Below, in pieces: positions 1 through 5,526 of a stretch of 5,526 bases of DNA. The stretch spans positions 1-5,526 of the forward strand of contig DAIEHU010000194.1 of the NCBI GenBank assembly GCA_027353395.1, written 5' to 3'. The stretch comes from Desulfobacteraceae bacterium (lineage in GTDB: Bacteria; Desulfobacterota; Desulfobacteria; Desulfobacterales; Desulfosalsimonadaceae). The translations under genes were made by a program, and so were the position numbers. Position 1 is the first letter of the stretch. The number at the start of each line of letters is the position of its first letter. The notes under the pieces are model-generated. The model did not search any database and had not been told where the DNA came from. It worked only from the letters and a program-made list of their open reading frames with translations.

Positions 1-361
1 TGTGTTTGATATAGAGTGGAACAATCGCATCAAATACCGGGATGTGCATCATCAGCAGGAGGTGGAGCAATCCACCTATAATTTTGAAGTGGCGGATGTG
101 GATATGCTGTTTCACTTTTTTGATATGTATGAAGGCGAATCCCGCCGCTGTATCGGCGCCGGGCTGGTGCTCCCGGCTTATGAATATTGCTTGAAATGTT
201 CCCATGCCTTTAATCTGCTGGATGCCCGGGGCGCCATCAGCGTCACCCAGCGGACCGGCTATATCGCCCGCATCCGGAATCTGGCCCGGGCCTGTGCCGA
301 AGGCTATGTCAAACAACGGGAGGCTTTGGGTTTTCCGCTTTTAAAAAATTTACAGGAGTAA
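1..361 (+). CDS. glyQ: Glycine--tRNA ligase alpha subunit, C-terminal part (5' end outside window)
   Basis: This is the last 119 residues of the catalytic alpha chain of the bacterial alpha2beta2 glycyl-tRNA synthetase, a cytoplasmic enzyme that activates glycine with ATP and loads it on tRNA-Gly. The reading frame begins at base 2 and is open at the left edge. The GTG there is an internal codon, not the start, because family members are about 290-300 residues and this piece matches only the C-terminal 40 percent. Visible family signatures are HHQQEVEQSTYNFE (about residues 16-29 of the fragment), ADVDMLFHFFDMYE, LPAYEYCLK, FNLLDARGAISVT and the closing REALGFPLL. All of these match E. coli GlyQ as I remember it. 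It ends with TAA at 359-361, two bases before the glyS start, which is the usual glyQS operon order. Nothing in the visible part looks damaged. Confidence 0.97.
   Translation, partial: VFDIEWNNRIKYRDVHHQQEVEQSTYNFEVADVDMLFHFFDMYEGESRRCIGAGLVLPAYEYCLKCSHAFNLLDARGAISVTQRTGYIARIRNLARACAEGYVKQREALGFPLLKNLQE
354..358 (+). promoter_or_regulatory. Ribosome binding site of glyS, inside the glyQ end
   Basis: AGGAG lies 5 bases before the glyS ATG and is contained in the last codons of glyQ. A strong Shine-Dalgarno match at good spacing supports the ATG at 364 as the start. Its overlap with glyQ suggests that the two subunits are translated in a coupled way, as expected for chains needed in equal amounts. 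Confidence 0.75.
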
Positions 362-363
362 TC

Positions 364-2448
364 ATGAACCGGTTATTGGTTGAAATCGGAACCGAAGAGA
401 TACCGGCCGGGTATATCCAGCCGGCGTTAAAAGCGTTTTCTTCCCTATTGGTTAAAAAAATGGCCGATGCGCGTATTCCGCACGGTGATGTCCATACCTA
501 TGGAACGCCGCGCCGTCTTGCGGTTATTGTGTCGGATGTGGCCCCGAAGCAATCGCCCCTGTCTATTGAAATGATGGGGCCTCCTGAGCGCATCGGCATG
601 GATGCGAATGGCAAACTGACGGTGGCGGCGCAGAAATTTGCTGAAAAAACCGGTGTCCCGGCATCCCAGTTGCAGATCCGGGAAACCGGAAAAGGCCGTT
701 ACCTGTATGCTGTCAAAACTGAGCGCGGCGCGGCGTCCAAAAAGATATTATCGGAAATGCTTCCGGAAGCGATTCTGTCCGTGCCTTTTCCCAAATCCAT
801 GCGATGGGCGGATCTGACCATCGCCTTCGCCCGTCCGATTCATGCCATTACCGCCCTTTTGGGGAGTGACGTGATCCCTTTTCGTGTCGGTAATGTGCGA
901 AGTTCGCGCTACACTTTCGGGCACCGGTTCATGAAGCCCGGAAAAATCAAATTAAACACGCCTGACGATTATTTAACCGCCCTGTCCGGCGCGTGGGTGC
1001 TGGCGGATATCCGTCAGCGCAAGGAAATCCTCGAAACGCAGATGGCCCAAGCGGTATCCCGCATCAACGGCCGGGTGATCGAAGATAAAGAACTGGTGGA
1101 AACGGTCGTCCATTTAATTGAATATCCGGCTGCCATTGTGGGCCGTTTTGACGATGCATTTCTGGATCTGCCCAAAGAAATTCTCATCACCGCCATGCGG
1201 GAGCACCAGAAATATTTTGCGGTGGTCAACGGAAAAAATGAGTTGATGCCGTATTTTGTGGCGATCAATAATACAACGGCCAAGGACATGACGCTGGTGA
1301 CAAAAGGGCACGAACGGGTATTGAGAGCCCGCCTGTCCGATGCCAAGTTTTTTTTCACCACGGATTTGAAAACATCCCTGGACGAGAATACCGAAAAATT
1401 AAAATCCGTATTGTTTCAGGCGAATTTAGGTTCCATGCATGACAAAACCATGCGCATTGAGAAGCTTGCCGGCTGGCTAGCAAAGGCCGGGAAAGCGGAA
1501 GAGGCCCAAATTCAGGACATTGCAAGGGCTGCGCATCTCTGCAAGGCCGATCTGGTGAGCCATGCGGTGATTGAATTCCCGAAACTCCAGGGAATCATGG
1601 GGCGGGTATACGCCATGAAACAAAATGAGCCGATTCATACCGCAACCGCGATTGAGGAACATTACCGGCCCACGTATGCCGGCGGAGCCTTGCCGGAAAC
1701 CTTTGAAGGATCCGTGTTGAGCATCGCGGATAAAATGGATTCCATTTGCGGGTGTTTCAGCGCCGGTCTGATTCCAACGGGTGCTGCGGACCCCTATGCG
1801 CTCCGCCGTCAGGCCAACGGTCTTATTCTGATCGCCCTGAAAAACCGGTTTGCTTTTTCCTTGAACGCCCTGATCCGTGAAAGCCTGATCATGTTCGGGG
1901 TTAATAACGCCGGTGAAATTAATGATCTAACGGACAAAATTGTCGATTTCTTCAAAGTACGCATGGCGCATCTGCTTGAAGAGGAAGGCATTTCAAAGGA
2001 TGCTGTGGCGGCGGTACTCGCCGTATCCACCGACACCATTGGCGGCGTGTGGGAGAAGGCGCGTTCGCTTCAGAAATTAAAATCCGCTCCCGGCTTTGAA
2101 GTCCTGGCTACGGCGTTTAAGCGGGTGGTCAATATTATCCGGAAGGCGGATATTGGAGAGACCGGAGGCCAGGCGGCCCATCCCTCGCTGTTTGCGCATG
2201 AATCTGAAAAGGCGTTGCTGGAACAGTTCCATACCGTGCAGCAAAAGGTGCTGGCCCATATTCATACGGGTCAAATAGATCATGCCTTTGCCGATATCGC
2301 GGGCATGAGGGAATTTGTGGACCGGTTTTTTGATGACGTGATGGTCATGGACGAAGATATGAACATCCGGAAAAACCGGCTGGCCCTGCTTGGGCAAATC
2401 GCCGGACTCTTTGGAATGCTCGCGGATTTTTCAAAAATTTCAACTTAG
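364..2448 (+). CDS. glyS: Glycine--tRNA ligase beta subunit
   Basis: This is the complete beta chain of alpha2beta2 glycyl-tRNA synthetase. It partners GlyQ and supplies most of the tRNA recognition, including the anticodon-binding region. It has 694 residues, close to the E. coli length of 689. The N-terminal signature LLVEIGTEEIPAGY (residues 4-17) and GTPRRLAV (47-54) are followed by MRWAD (146-150), FARPIHAI (155-162), GHRF (186-189) and ITAMREHQKYFAV (275-287). The HD-like middle region shows ANLGSMHDKTMRIEKLA (353-369), KADLVSHAVIEFPKLQGIMG (394-413), EHYRPTYAGGALP (432-444) and PTGAADPYALRRQANG (471-486). The C-terminal DALR-type helical domain ends with NRLALLGQIAGLF (671-683). The ATG has a good ribosome site 5 bases upstream and begins exactly at the family's conserved N-terminus. 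There is no frameshift or missing block. The small orf at 2464 follows after 15 bases with no terminator seen. Confidence 0.98.
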   Translation: MNRLLVEIGTEEIPAGYIQPALKAFSSLLVKKMADARIPHGDVHTYGTPRRLAVIVSDVAPKQSPLSIEMMGPPERIGMDANGKLTVAAQKFAEKTGVPASQLQIRETGKGRYLYAVKTERGAASKKILSEMLPEAILSVPFPKSMRWADLTIAFARPIHAITALLGSDVIPFRVGNVRSSRYTFGHRFMKPGKIKLNTPDDYLTALSGAWVLADIRQRKEILETQMAQAVSRINGRVIEDKELVETVVHLIEYPAAIVGRFDDAFLDLPKEILITAMREHQKYFAVVNGKNELMPYFVAINNTTAKDMTLVTKGHERVLRARLSDAKFFFTTDLKTSLDENTEKLKSVLFQANLGSMHDKTMRIEKLAGWLAKAGKAEEAQIQDIARAAHLCKADLVSHAVIEFPKLQGIMGRVYAMKQNEPIHTATAIEEHYRPTYAGGALPETFEGSVLSIADKMDSICGCFSAGLIPTGAADPYALRRQANGLILIALKNRFAFSLNALIRESLIMFGVNNAGEINDLTDKIVDFFKVRMAHLLEEEGISKDAVAAVLAVSTDTIGGVWEKARSLQKLKSAPGFEVLATAFKRVVNIIRKADIGETGGQAAHPSLFAHESEKALLEQFHTVQQKVLAHIHTGQIDHAFADIAGMREFVDRFFDDVMVMDEDMNIRKNRLALLGQIAGLFGMLADFSKIST

Positions 2449-2453
2449 GGAGG
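2447..2453 (+). promoter_or_regulatory. Ribosome binding site of the 86-residue orf
   Basis: AGGGAGG overlaps the glyS TAG stop and lies 10 bases before the ATG at 2464, slightly longer than ideal spacing. The glyS stop is in frame with this orf and there is no other start codon between them, so ATG 2464 is the earliest possible start. The overlap of site and stop suggests translation follows on from glyS. Confidence 0.65.
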
Positions 2454-2463
2454 CACACTAAAA

Positions 2464-2724
2464 ATGGCAGGTTATGATCCTGAAAAAGATAAAACACTCA
2501 AGGAATGGCGATGTCAGGAAACCGGTCTGATGGTTTCCATCAACCAGTATGGAGAGGGGGAGCCCAAGCTTCAGATCGGCCCCCGGATTCTGCAAAAAAA
2601 AGACGGCTCCGAAGGCCGCCCCGCCAAAGCCGGACGCCTGACCATCGAGGATGTTCAGTGGCTTTATGATTCATTTGAGGAAATCAAGGAAGCGCTGGAA
2701 GGGTTGTCCAATCCATTGAAATAA
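2464..2724 (+). CDS. Small conserved-looking protein of unknown function, possibly PC4-like
   Basis: This is an 86-residue soluble protein with no signal peptide or membrane segment. I do not recognise it as a named family. It starts with a polar stretch (residues 1-14). A probable beta-rich region follows, with WRCQETGLMVSINQYG (15-30) and PKLQIGPRIL (34-43). Next come a charged Lys/Gly/Arg/Pro loop (45-56), GRLTIEDVQWL (57-67) and a C-terminal amphipathic helix rich in Glu and Lys (about 61-80). This order of strands, a basic Gly-containing loop, a 'G-x-L-T-x-E-x-x-x-L' turn and a final helix resembles the PC4/p15 single-stranded DNA-binding fold (typical ending 'GISLTxEQWxxLK'). That resemblance is by eye and unproven. 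The coding call rests on the strong ribosome site, the tight packing (15 and 7 base gaps) and a plausible globular composition. It is probably co-transcribed with glyS and the phosphorylase-like gene. An alternative is a lineage-specific protein of another fold. Confidence 0.85.
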   Translation: MAGYDPEKDKTLKEWRCQETGLMVSINQYGEGEPKLQIGPRILQKKDGSEGRPAKAGRLTIEDVQWLYDSFEEIKEALEGLSNPLK

Positions 2725-2731
2725 AATTTAA

Positions 2732-3469
2732 ATGCGTATGCTTGATGCAATCGTCAATCCAGTCCCAGGCAAATGTCCGCCTGAAATGGGCCATCGGTGT
2801 GTGATGATCGCCAATCAGCCGGATATGGACACGCTCCATCATCTGGTGAAGGCAAAAAAAAATCCCGGCCGTCGCGTATTGATGAGCTGTTTGACTTGGG
2901 GGCATGATCATTTCGGGGCCGGTATCGTCGGCCCTTTCATCGGTGCGCCGTATGCGGCGATGCTGCTGGAAACCCTGGCCGTGTGGGGCGTTCGGGAAGT
3001 GGTTTTTTGGGGATGGTGCGGCGCGGTAATGCCCCATGTCCACACTGGTGATATCATTATCCCAGACGCCGCCTTTGTGGATGACGGCACATCCGGCAAC
3101 TACCTGACCGCTCCGTCCTTTGTTGCTGGTCCGTCCGACAGACTTCAATCCTGCCTGAAATCCGCCTGTCAAAATCATCATCTATTGTTTCATGAAGGGG
3201 CTATCTGGTCAACGGATGCCATTTACCGGGAAACACGGGAAAAAGTCCTGCATTATCAAGCCCGGAACACCCTGGCGGTGGAAATGGAAGCAGCAGCTCT
3301 CTTTGCTGTCGGCGCTTTTCGTCATATGGATGTGGGCTGCGTGCTGGTGGTATCCGATGAACTGTCTTCGCTGAAATGGGCGCCGGGGTTCAGGAATCGG
3401 CGCTTTGTCGAACAGCGGCGTCAAGTCTGCGAAATGCTCTCTGACTTATGGCGTCCGTCTTCCGCTTAA
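2732..3469 (+). CDS. Nucleoside phosphorylase superfamily (PNP/UDP type I) protein, substrate unknown
   Basis: This 245-residue cytoplasmic protein has the full length of the NP-I fold, whose members cleave N-glycosidic bonds of nucleosides. Motifs in order are GPFIGAPYAAMLLETL (67-82, matching the 'GxGxPS' loop and helix), VVFWGWCGAVMPH (90-102, the 'GTCGA' strand-turn), GDIIIPDAAFVDDGTSGNY (106-124), WSTDAIYRET (159-168), LAVEMEAAALF (181-191, with ribose-binding-type Met185 and Glu186) and VLVVSDEL (204-211). Asp209 sits where purine-cleaving members keep their base-protonating Asp, with Arg221 and Arg223 about 12-14 residues on. Oddly, the phosphate-binding Arg before 'GTCGA' (R87 of E. 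coli PNP, R91 of uridine phosphorylase) aligns with Phe92, and the following Ser/Thr aligns with Trp95. A phosphorolytic reaction is therefore uncertain, and hydrolase or altered chemistry is possible. An in-frame TAA directly precedes the ATG at 2732, and a second ATG at 2738 is an alternative start. No clear ribosome site is seen. It lies 7 bases after the small orf, so translation may be coupled. Confidence 0.92.
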   Translation: MRMLDAIVNPVPGKCPPEMGHRCVMIANQPDMDTLHHLVKAKKNPGRRVLMSCLTWGHDHFGAGIVGPFIGAPYAAMLLETLAVWGVREVVFWGWCGAVMPHVHTGDIIIPDAAFVDDGTSGNYLTAPSFVAGPSDRLQSCLKSACQNHHLLFHEGAIWSTDAIYRETREKVLHYQARNTLAVEMEAAALFAVGAFRHMDVGCVLVVSDELSSLKWAPGFRNRRFVEQRRQVCEMLSDLWRPSSA

Positions 3470-3505
3470 CGGCGGCCATTAATATTTTTTCGGGGTTAAT
3501 TTTAT

Positions 3506-3510
3506 GGGGG
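3506..3510 (+). promoter_or_regulatory. Probable ribosome binding site of ligA
   Basis: A run of five G lies 4 bases before the ATG at 3515. This is a modest Shine-Dalgarno match with short spacing. An in-frame TAA at 3497-3499 with no start codon between it and 3515 makes this ATG the first possible start. The ATG at 3504 is in another frame. Confidence 0.45.
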
Positions 3511-3514
3511 CGCT

Positions 3515-5526
3515 ATGACCCATCCACTCAATGATCTTTCCGCAAGCCGAACCGAGTATCTGCGGGAACGGATCCATTACCATAATTACCGGTATTTTGT
3601 GCTGGATGATCCCGAGATCTCCGATGCGGAATATGATCTATTGATGCAGGAGCTGATCGCGATCGAAGCGGCATGGCCCGAGCTTCGCACTTCGGATTCA
3701 CCTACCGCAAGGGTCGGTTCTCCGCCGCTTGCAAAGTTTGGCGCGGTCCGGCATAGAAACCCCATGATGAGCCTCGACAAGGGATTTAACGCGGAAGATG
3801 TGAAGGCTTTTGATCAGCGCATCCGAAAATGGCTGCAATCCGATGCCCCTGTGCTGTATACCGCTGAACCGAAAATTGATGGACTCGCGGTGGAACTGGT
3901 GTATGAGAACGGGCTGCTGGCGATGGCCTCCACCCGAGGCGACGGCGAAACAGGCGAAGTCATCACGGGCAATGTCAAAACCATTCCCACGGTTCCGCTG
4001 AAGCTCTCCCTTGAAAAGCATTTTCCCATGCCGCCCCTGCTTGAGGTCCGGGGAGAAATTTTTATCAGCAGGGCGAATTTTGAGCGGTTAAATGACCAGC
4101 GCATGATGGAACATCAGCCGGTGTTCGCCAATCCCCGCAATGCCGCCGCCGGCTCATTACGTCAGCTTGACTCTTCTATCACCGCAAAACGCCCTCTTGA
4201 AATTTATGTTTATAATGTCAGCGATCCCAAGGCGATCGGGGCTGGAACGCATGGAGAGGTTCTTGAAATTCTAAAAAAAATTGGATTCCGGGTCAATCCT
4301 CTGGTTCGCGCCCGCGTGGGGTTCCCGGAAGTATTGGCCTATTATCAGGAATTGGATACGATGCGCCTGACGCTGCCTTATGAAATTGACGGTGTGGTGG
4401 TGAAGGTTGACCGGCTTGAAGACCAGGAGGCGCTTGGCGCAACAGCCCGGAGCCCGAGGTGGGCGCTTGCGGTCAAATTCAAAGCCCTTCAGGAACGCAC
4501 AAGGGTGCTGGACATACAGGTTCAGGTGGGCCGCACCGGCGCTTTGACGCCCGTGGCGATTCTTTCGCCGGTCAATGTAGCGGGGGTGGTGGTGAGCCGG
4601 GCAACCTTGCACAATGAAGATGAGATTGCGAAAAAAGATGTGCGCATCGGGGATCAGGTGTTTGTTCAACGCGCGGGAGACGTGATTCCTGAAGTCGTGA
4701 AAGTCATTACATCCCGCCGGGACGGAAGTGAGCGGAAATTTGTCATGCCGGCGGTCTGCCCGGTGTGTCAGTCCCCGGCCGTCCGGACGGAAGGCGAGGC
4801 GGTGATCCGATGCGTCAACGTCAATTGCCCTGCCCAGATCAAAGGAAATATCCGGCATTTTGCATCCAAAGGCGCCTTTGACATTGACGGCCTTGGGGAA
4901 AAATTAATTGACCAACTTGTGGACAAGGGACTGATTTCCTCATATGCGGACCTGTTCGGTTTAACCGTGGAAGTACTAAAAGATATGGACCGGATGGGTG
5001 AAAAATCGGCGGAAAATATAGTGGCAGCCATTGAAAAGAGCAAGCAGATCAGTTTTTCCAAATTTTTGTATGGCCTGGGTATCCGCAATGTGGGTGAGCA
5101 TATGGCGGGGCTGATCTCCGCCCGTTTCGCGAGCATGGAGGCGGTCTTGCAAGGAGCGCCGGCTGATTTCGAAACCATTGAAGGCGTCGGCCCTGTCGTG
5201 GCCCGGAGCATCGCCGTTTTTTTTAATCAGGATAAAAACCGGGAAGCCATAAGGCGGCTTGCGGCAAGCGGTGTGAAAATTCAATATAAAACCGCTCCAT
5301 CCGGCAACCTGCCCCTTGAGGGCTTGACGTTTGTGCTGACCGGAACCCTTGAAACGCTGACCCGGTCTGAGGCCAAGAAAATCATTGAAGGGGCGGGCGG
5401 GAAAGTCACATCATCCGTCAGCAGCAAAACCGATTATGTGTTGGCCGGTGATTCGCCAGGTTCCAAACTGGATAAGGCCAGGGAACTGGGGGTTAAAATT
5501 ATTGATGAATCGGAATTCAAGGCCTT
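3515..5526 (+). CDS. ligA: NAD-dependent DNA ligase LigA (3' end just outside window)
   Basis: LigA seals nicks in duplex DNA during replication and repair, using NAD+ and releasing NMN and AMP. I translated 670 codons with no stop, and E. coli LigA has 671 residues, so only a few C-terminal residues are missing. The NAD-binding domain Ia has HNYRYFVLDDPEISDAEYD (23-41). The adenylation domain has the catalytic motif EPKIDG (118-123, Lys120 takes AMP), EVRGEIF (177-183), ANPRNAAAGSLRQLD (205-219), IDGVVVKV (291-298) and RWALAVKF (315-322). The OB domain includes VGRTGALTPVA (338-348), VSRATLHNEDE (360-370) and RAGDVIPEVVKV (386-397). A four-cysteine zinc finger uses Cys415, 418, 433 and 438. 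Helix-hairpin-helix repeats occupy about 450-570, with IEGVGPVVA (555-563). A BRCT domain runs from about 600 to the edge (VLTGTLETLTR, SSKTDYVLAG, GSKLDKA). It lies 45 bases after the phosphorylase-like gene. The sequence appears fully functional. Confidence 0.98.
   Translation, partial: MTHPLNDLSASRTEYLRERIHYHNYRYFVLDDPEISDAEYDLLMQELIAIEAAWPELRTSDSPTARVGSPPLAKFGAVRHRNPMMSLDKGFNAEDVKAFDQRIRKWLQSDAPVLYTAEPKIDGLAVELVYENGLLAMASTRGDGETGEVITGNVKTIPTVPLKLSLEKHFPMPPLLEVRGEIFISRANFERLNDQRMMEHQPVFANPRNAAAGSLRQLDSSITAKRPLEIYVYNVSDPKAIGAGTHGEVLEILKKIGFRVNPLVRARVGFPEVLAYYQELDTMRLTLPYEIDGVVVKVDRLEDQEALGATARSPRWALAVKFKALQERTRVLDIQVQVGRTGALTPVAILSPVNVAGVVVSRATLHNEDEIAKKDVRIGDQVFVQRAGDVIPEVVKVITSRRDGSERKFVMPAVCPVCQSPAVRTEGEAVIRCVNVNCPAQIKGNIRHFASKGAFDIDGLGEKLIDQLVDKGLISSYADLFGLTVEVLKDMDRMGEKSAENIVAAIEKSKQISFSKFLYGLGIRNVGEHMAGLISARFASMEAVLQGAPADFETIEGVGPVVARSIAVFFNQDKNREAIRRLAASGVKIQYKTAPSGNLPLEGLTFVLTGTLETLTRSEAKKIIEGAGGKVTSSVSSKTDYVLAGDSPGSKLDKARELGVKIIDESEFKA

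Noticed and set aside
2..361. Reading the GTG at base 2 as the true start of a short 119-residue protein.
   Set aside because: The protein matches the C-terminal part of GlyQ, a family of about 300 residues, so the gene simply continues to the left of the window.
2684..3181. A 165-codon open frame on the minus strand across the end of the small orf and the phosphorylase-like gene.
   Set aside because: The opposite strand carries the recognisable nucleoside phosphorylase motifs in this stretch, and the antisense product matches nothing I know.
3462..3490. Possible intrinsic terminator after the phosphorylase-like gene: CCGC...GCGG followed by a run of six T.
   Set aside because: The stem is only 4 base pairs, its left arm lies in the coding end, and the T run starts about 9 bases after the stem. 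That is too weak to call.
3466..3499. Short inverted repeat TTAAC...GTTAA spanning the 45-base gap before ligA, considered as an operator.
   Set aside because: Five-base arms 24 bases apart in A/T-rich sequence are expected by chance.
3810..4001. Short plus-strand open frame in another frame inside ligA.
   Set aside because: It overlaps the ligase adenylation domain, including the catalytic Lys region, and has no independent support.
4271..4858. A 195-codon open frame on the minus strand inside ligA.
   Set aside because: It lies wholly within the clearly conserved ligase coding sequence. Its translation is rich in His, Arg and Pro with no recognisable domain. It is a shadow of the codon bias on the other strand.

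Overview
The window reads as an ordinary bacterial chromosomal segment. All genes are on the + strand and tightly packed. I see no mobile element, CRISPR array, RNA gene or tandem repeat. The separate alpha and beta chains of glycyl-tRNA synthetase and the NAD-dependent DNA ligase establish a bacterium. Base composition is moderate and even, with no obvious compositional break. The wording of the GlyS and LigA motifs, together with an uncharacterised 'GWCG' nucleoside-phosphorylase-like protein, reminds me of sulfate-reducing Desulfobacterota (Desulfobacterales-like). That placement is from memory and is an inference, not a search result.

Layout: (1) 1-361, the C-terminal part of glyQ, cut by the window's left edge; (2) 364-2448, complete glyS, starting 2 bases after the glyQ stop; (3) 2464-2724, an 86-residue protein of unknown function; (4) 2732-3469, a 245-residue protein of the purine/uridine phosphorylase superfamily with unusual phosphate-site residues; (5) 3515 to the right edge, NAD-dependent DNA ligase ligA, missing only its last few codons. 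The gaps are 2, 15, 7 and 45 bases. I see no convincing terminator or promoter between any of them, so glyQ-glyS-orf86-phosphorylase look co-transcribed, and ligA may be on the same message.

Functionally, GlyQ and GlyS form the alpha2beta2 enzyme that charges tRNA-Gly. LigA seals nicks in replication and repair. The phosphorylase-like protein probably acts on a nucleoside or related N-glycoside, but its substrate and reaction cannot be read from the sequence. The 86-residue protein faintly resembles PC4-type single-stranded nucleic-acid-binding proteins. I do not see a clearly new multi-gene system. The two parts most worth a second look are the altered active site of the phosphorylase-like protein and the small unknown protein between it and glyS.
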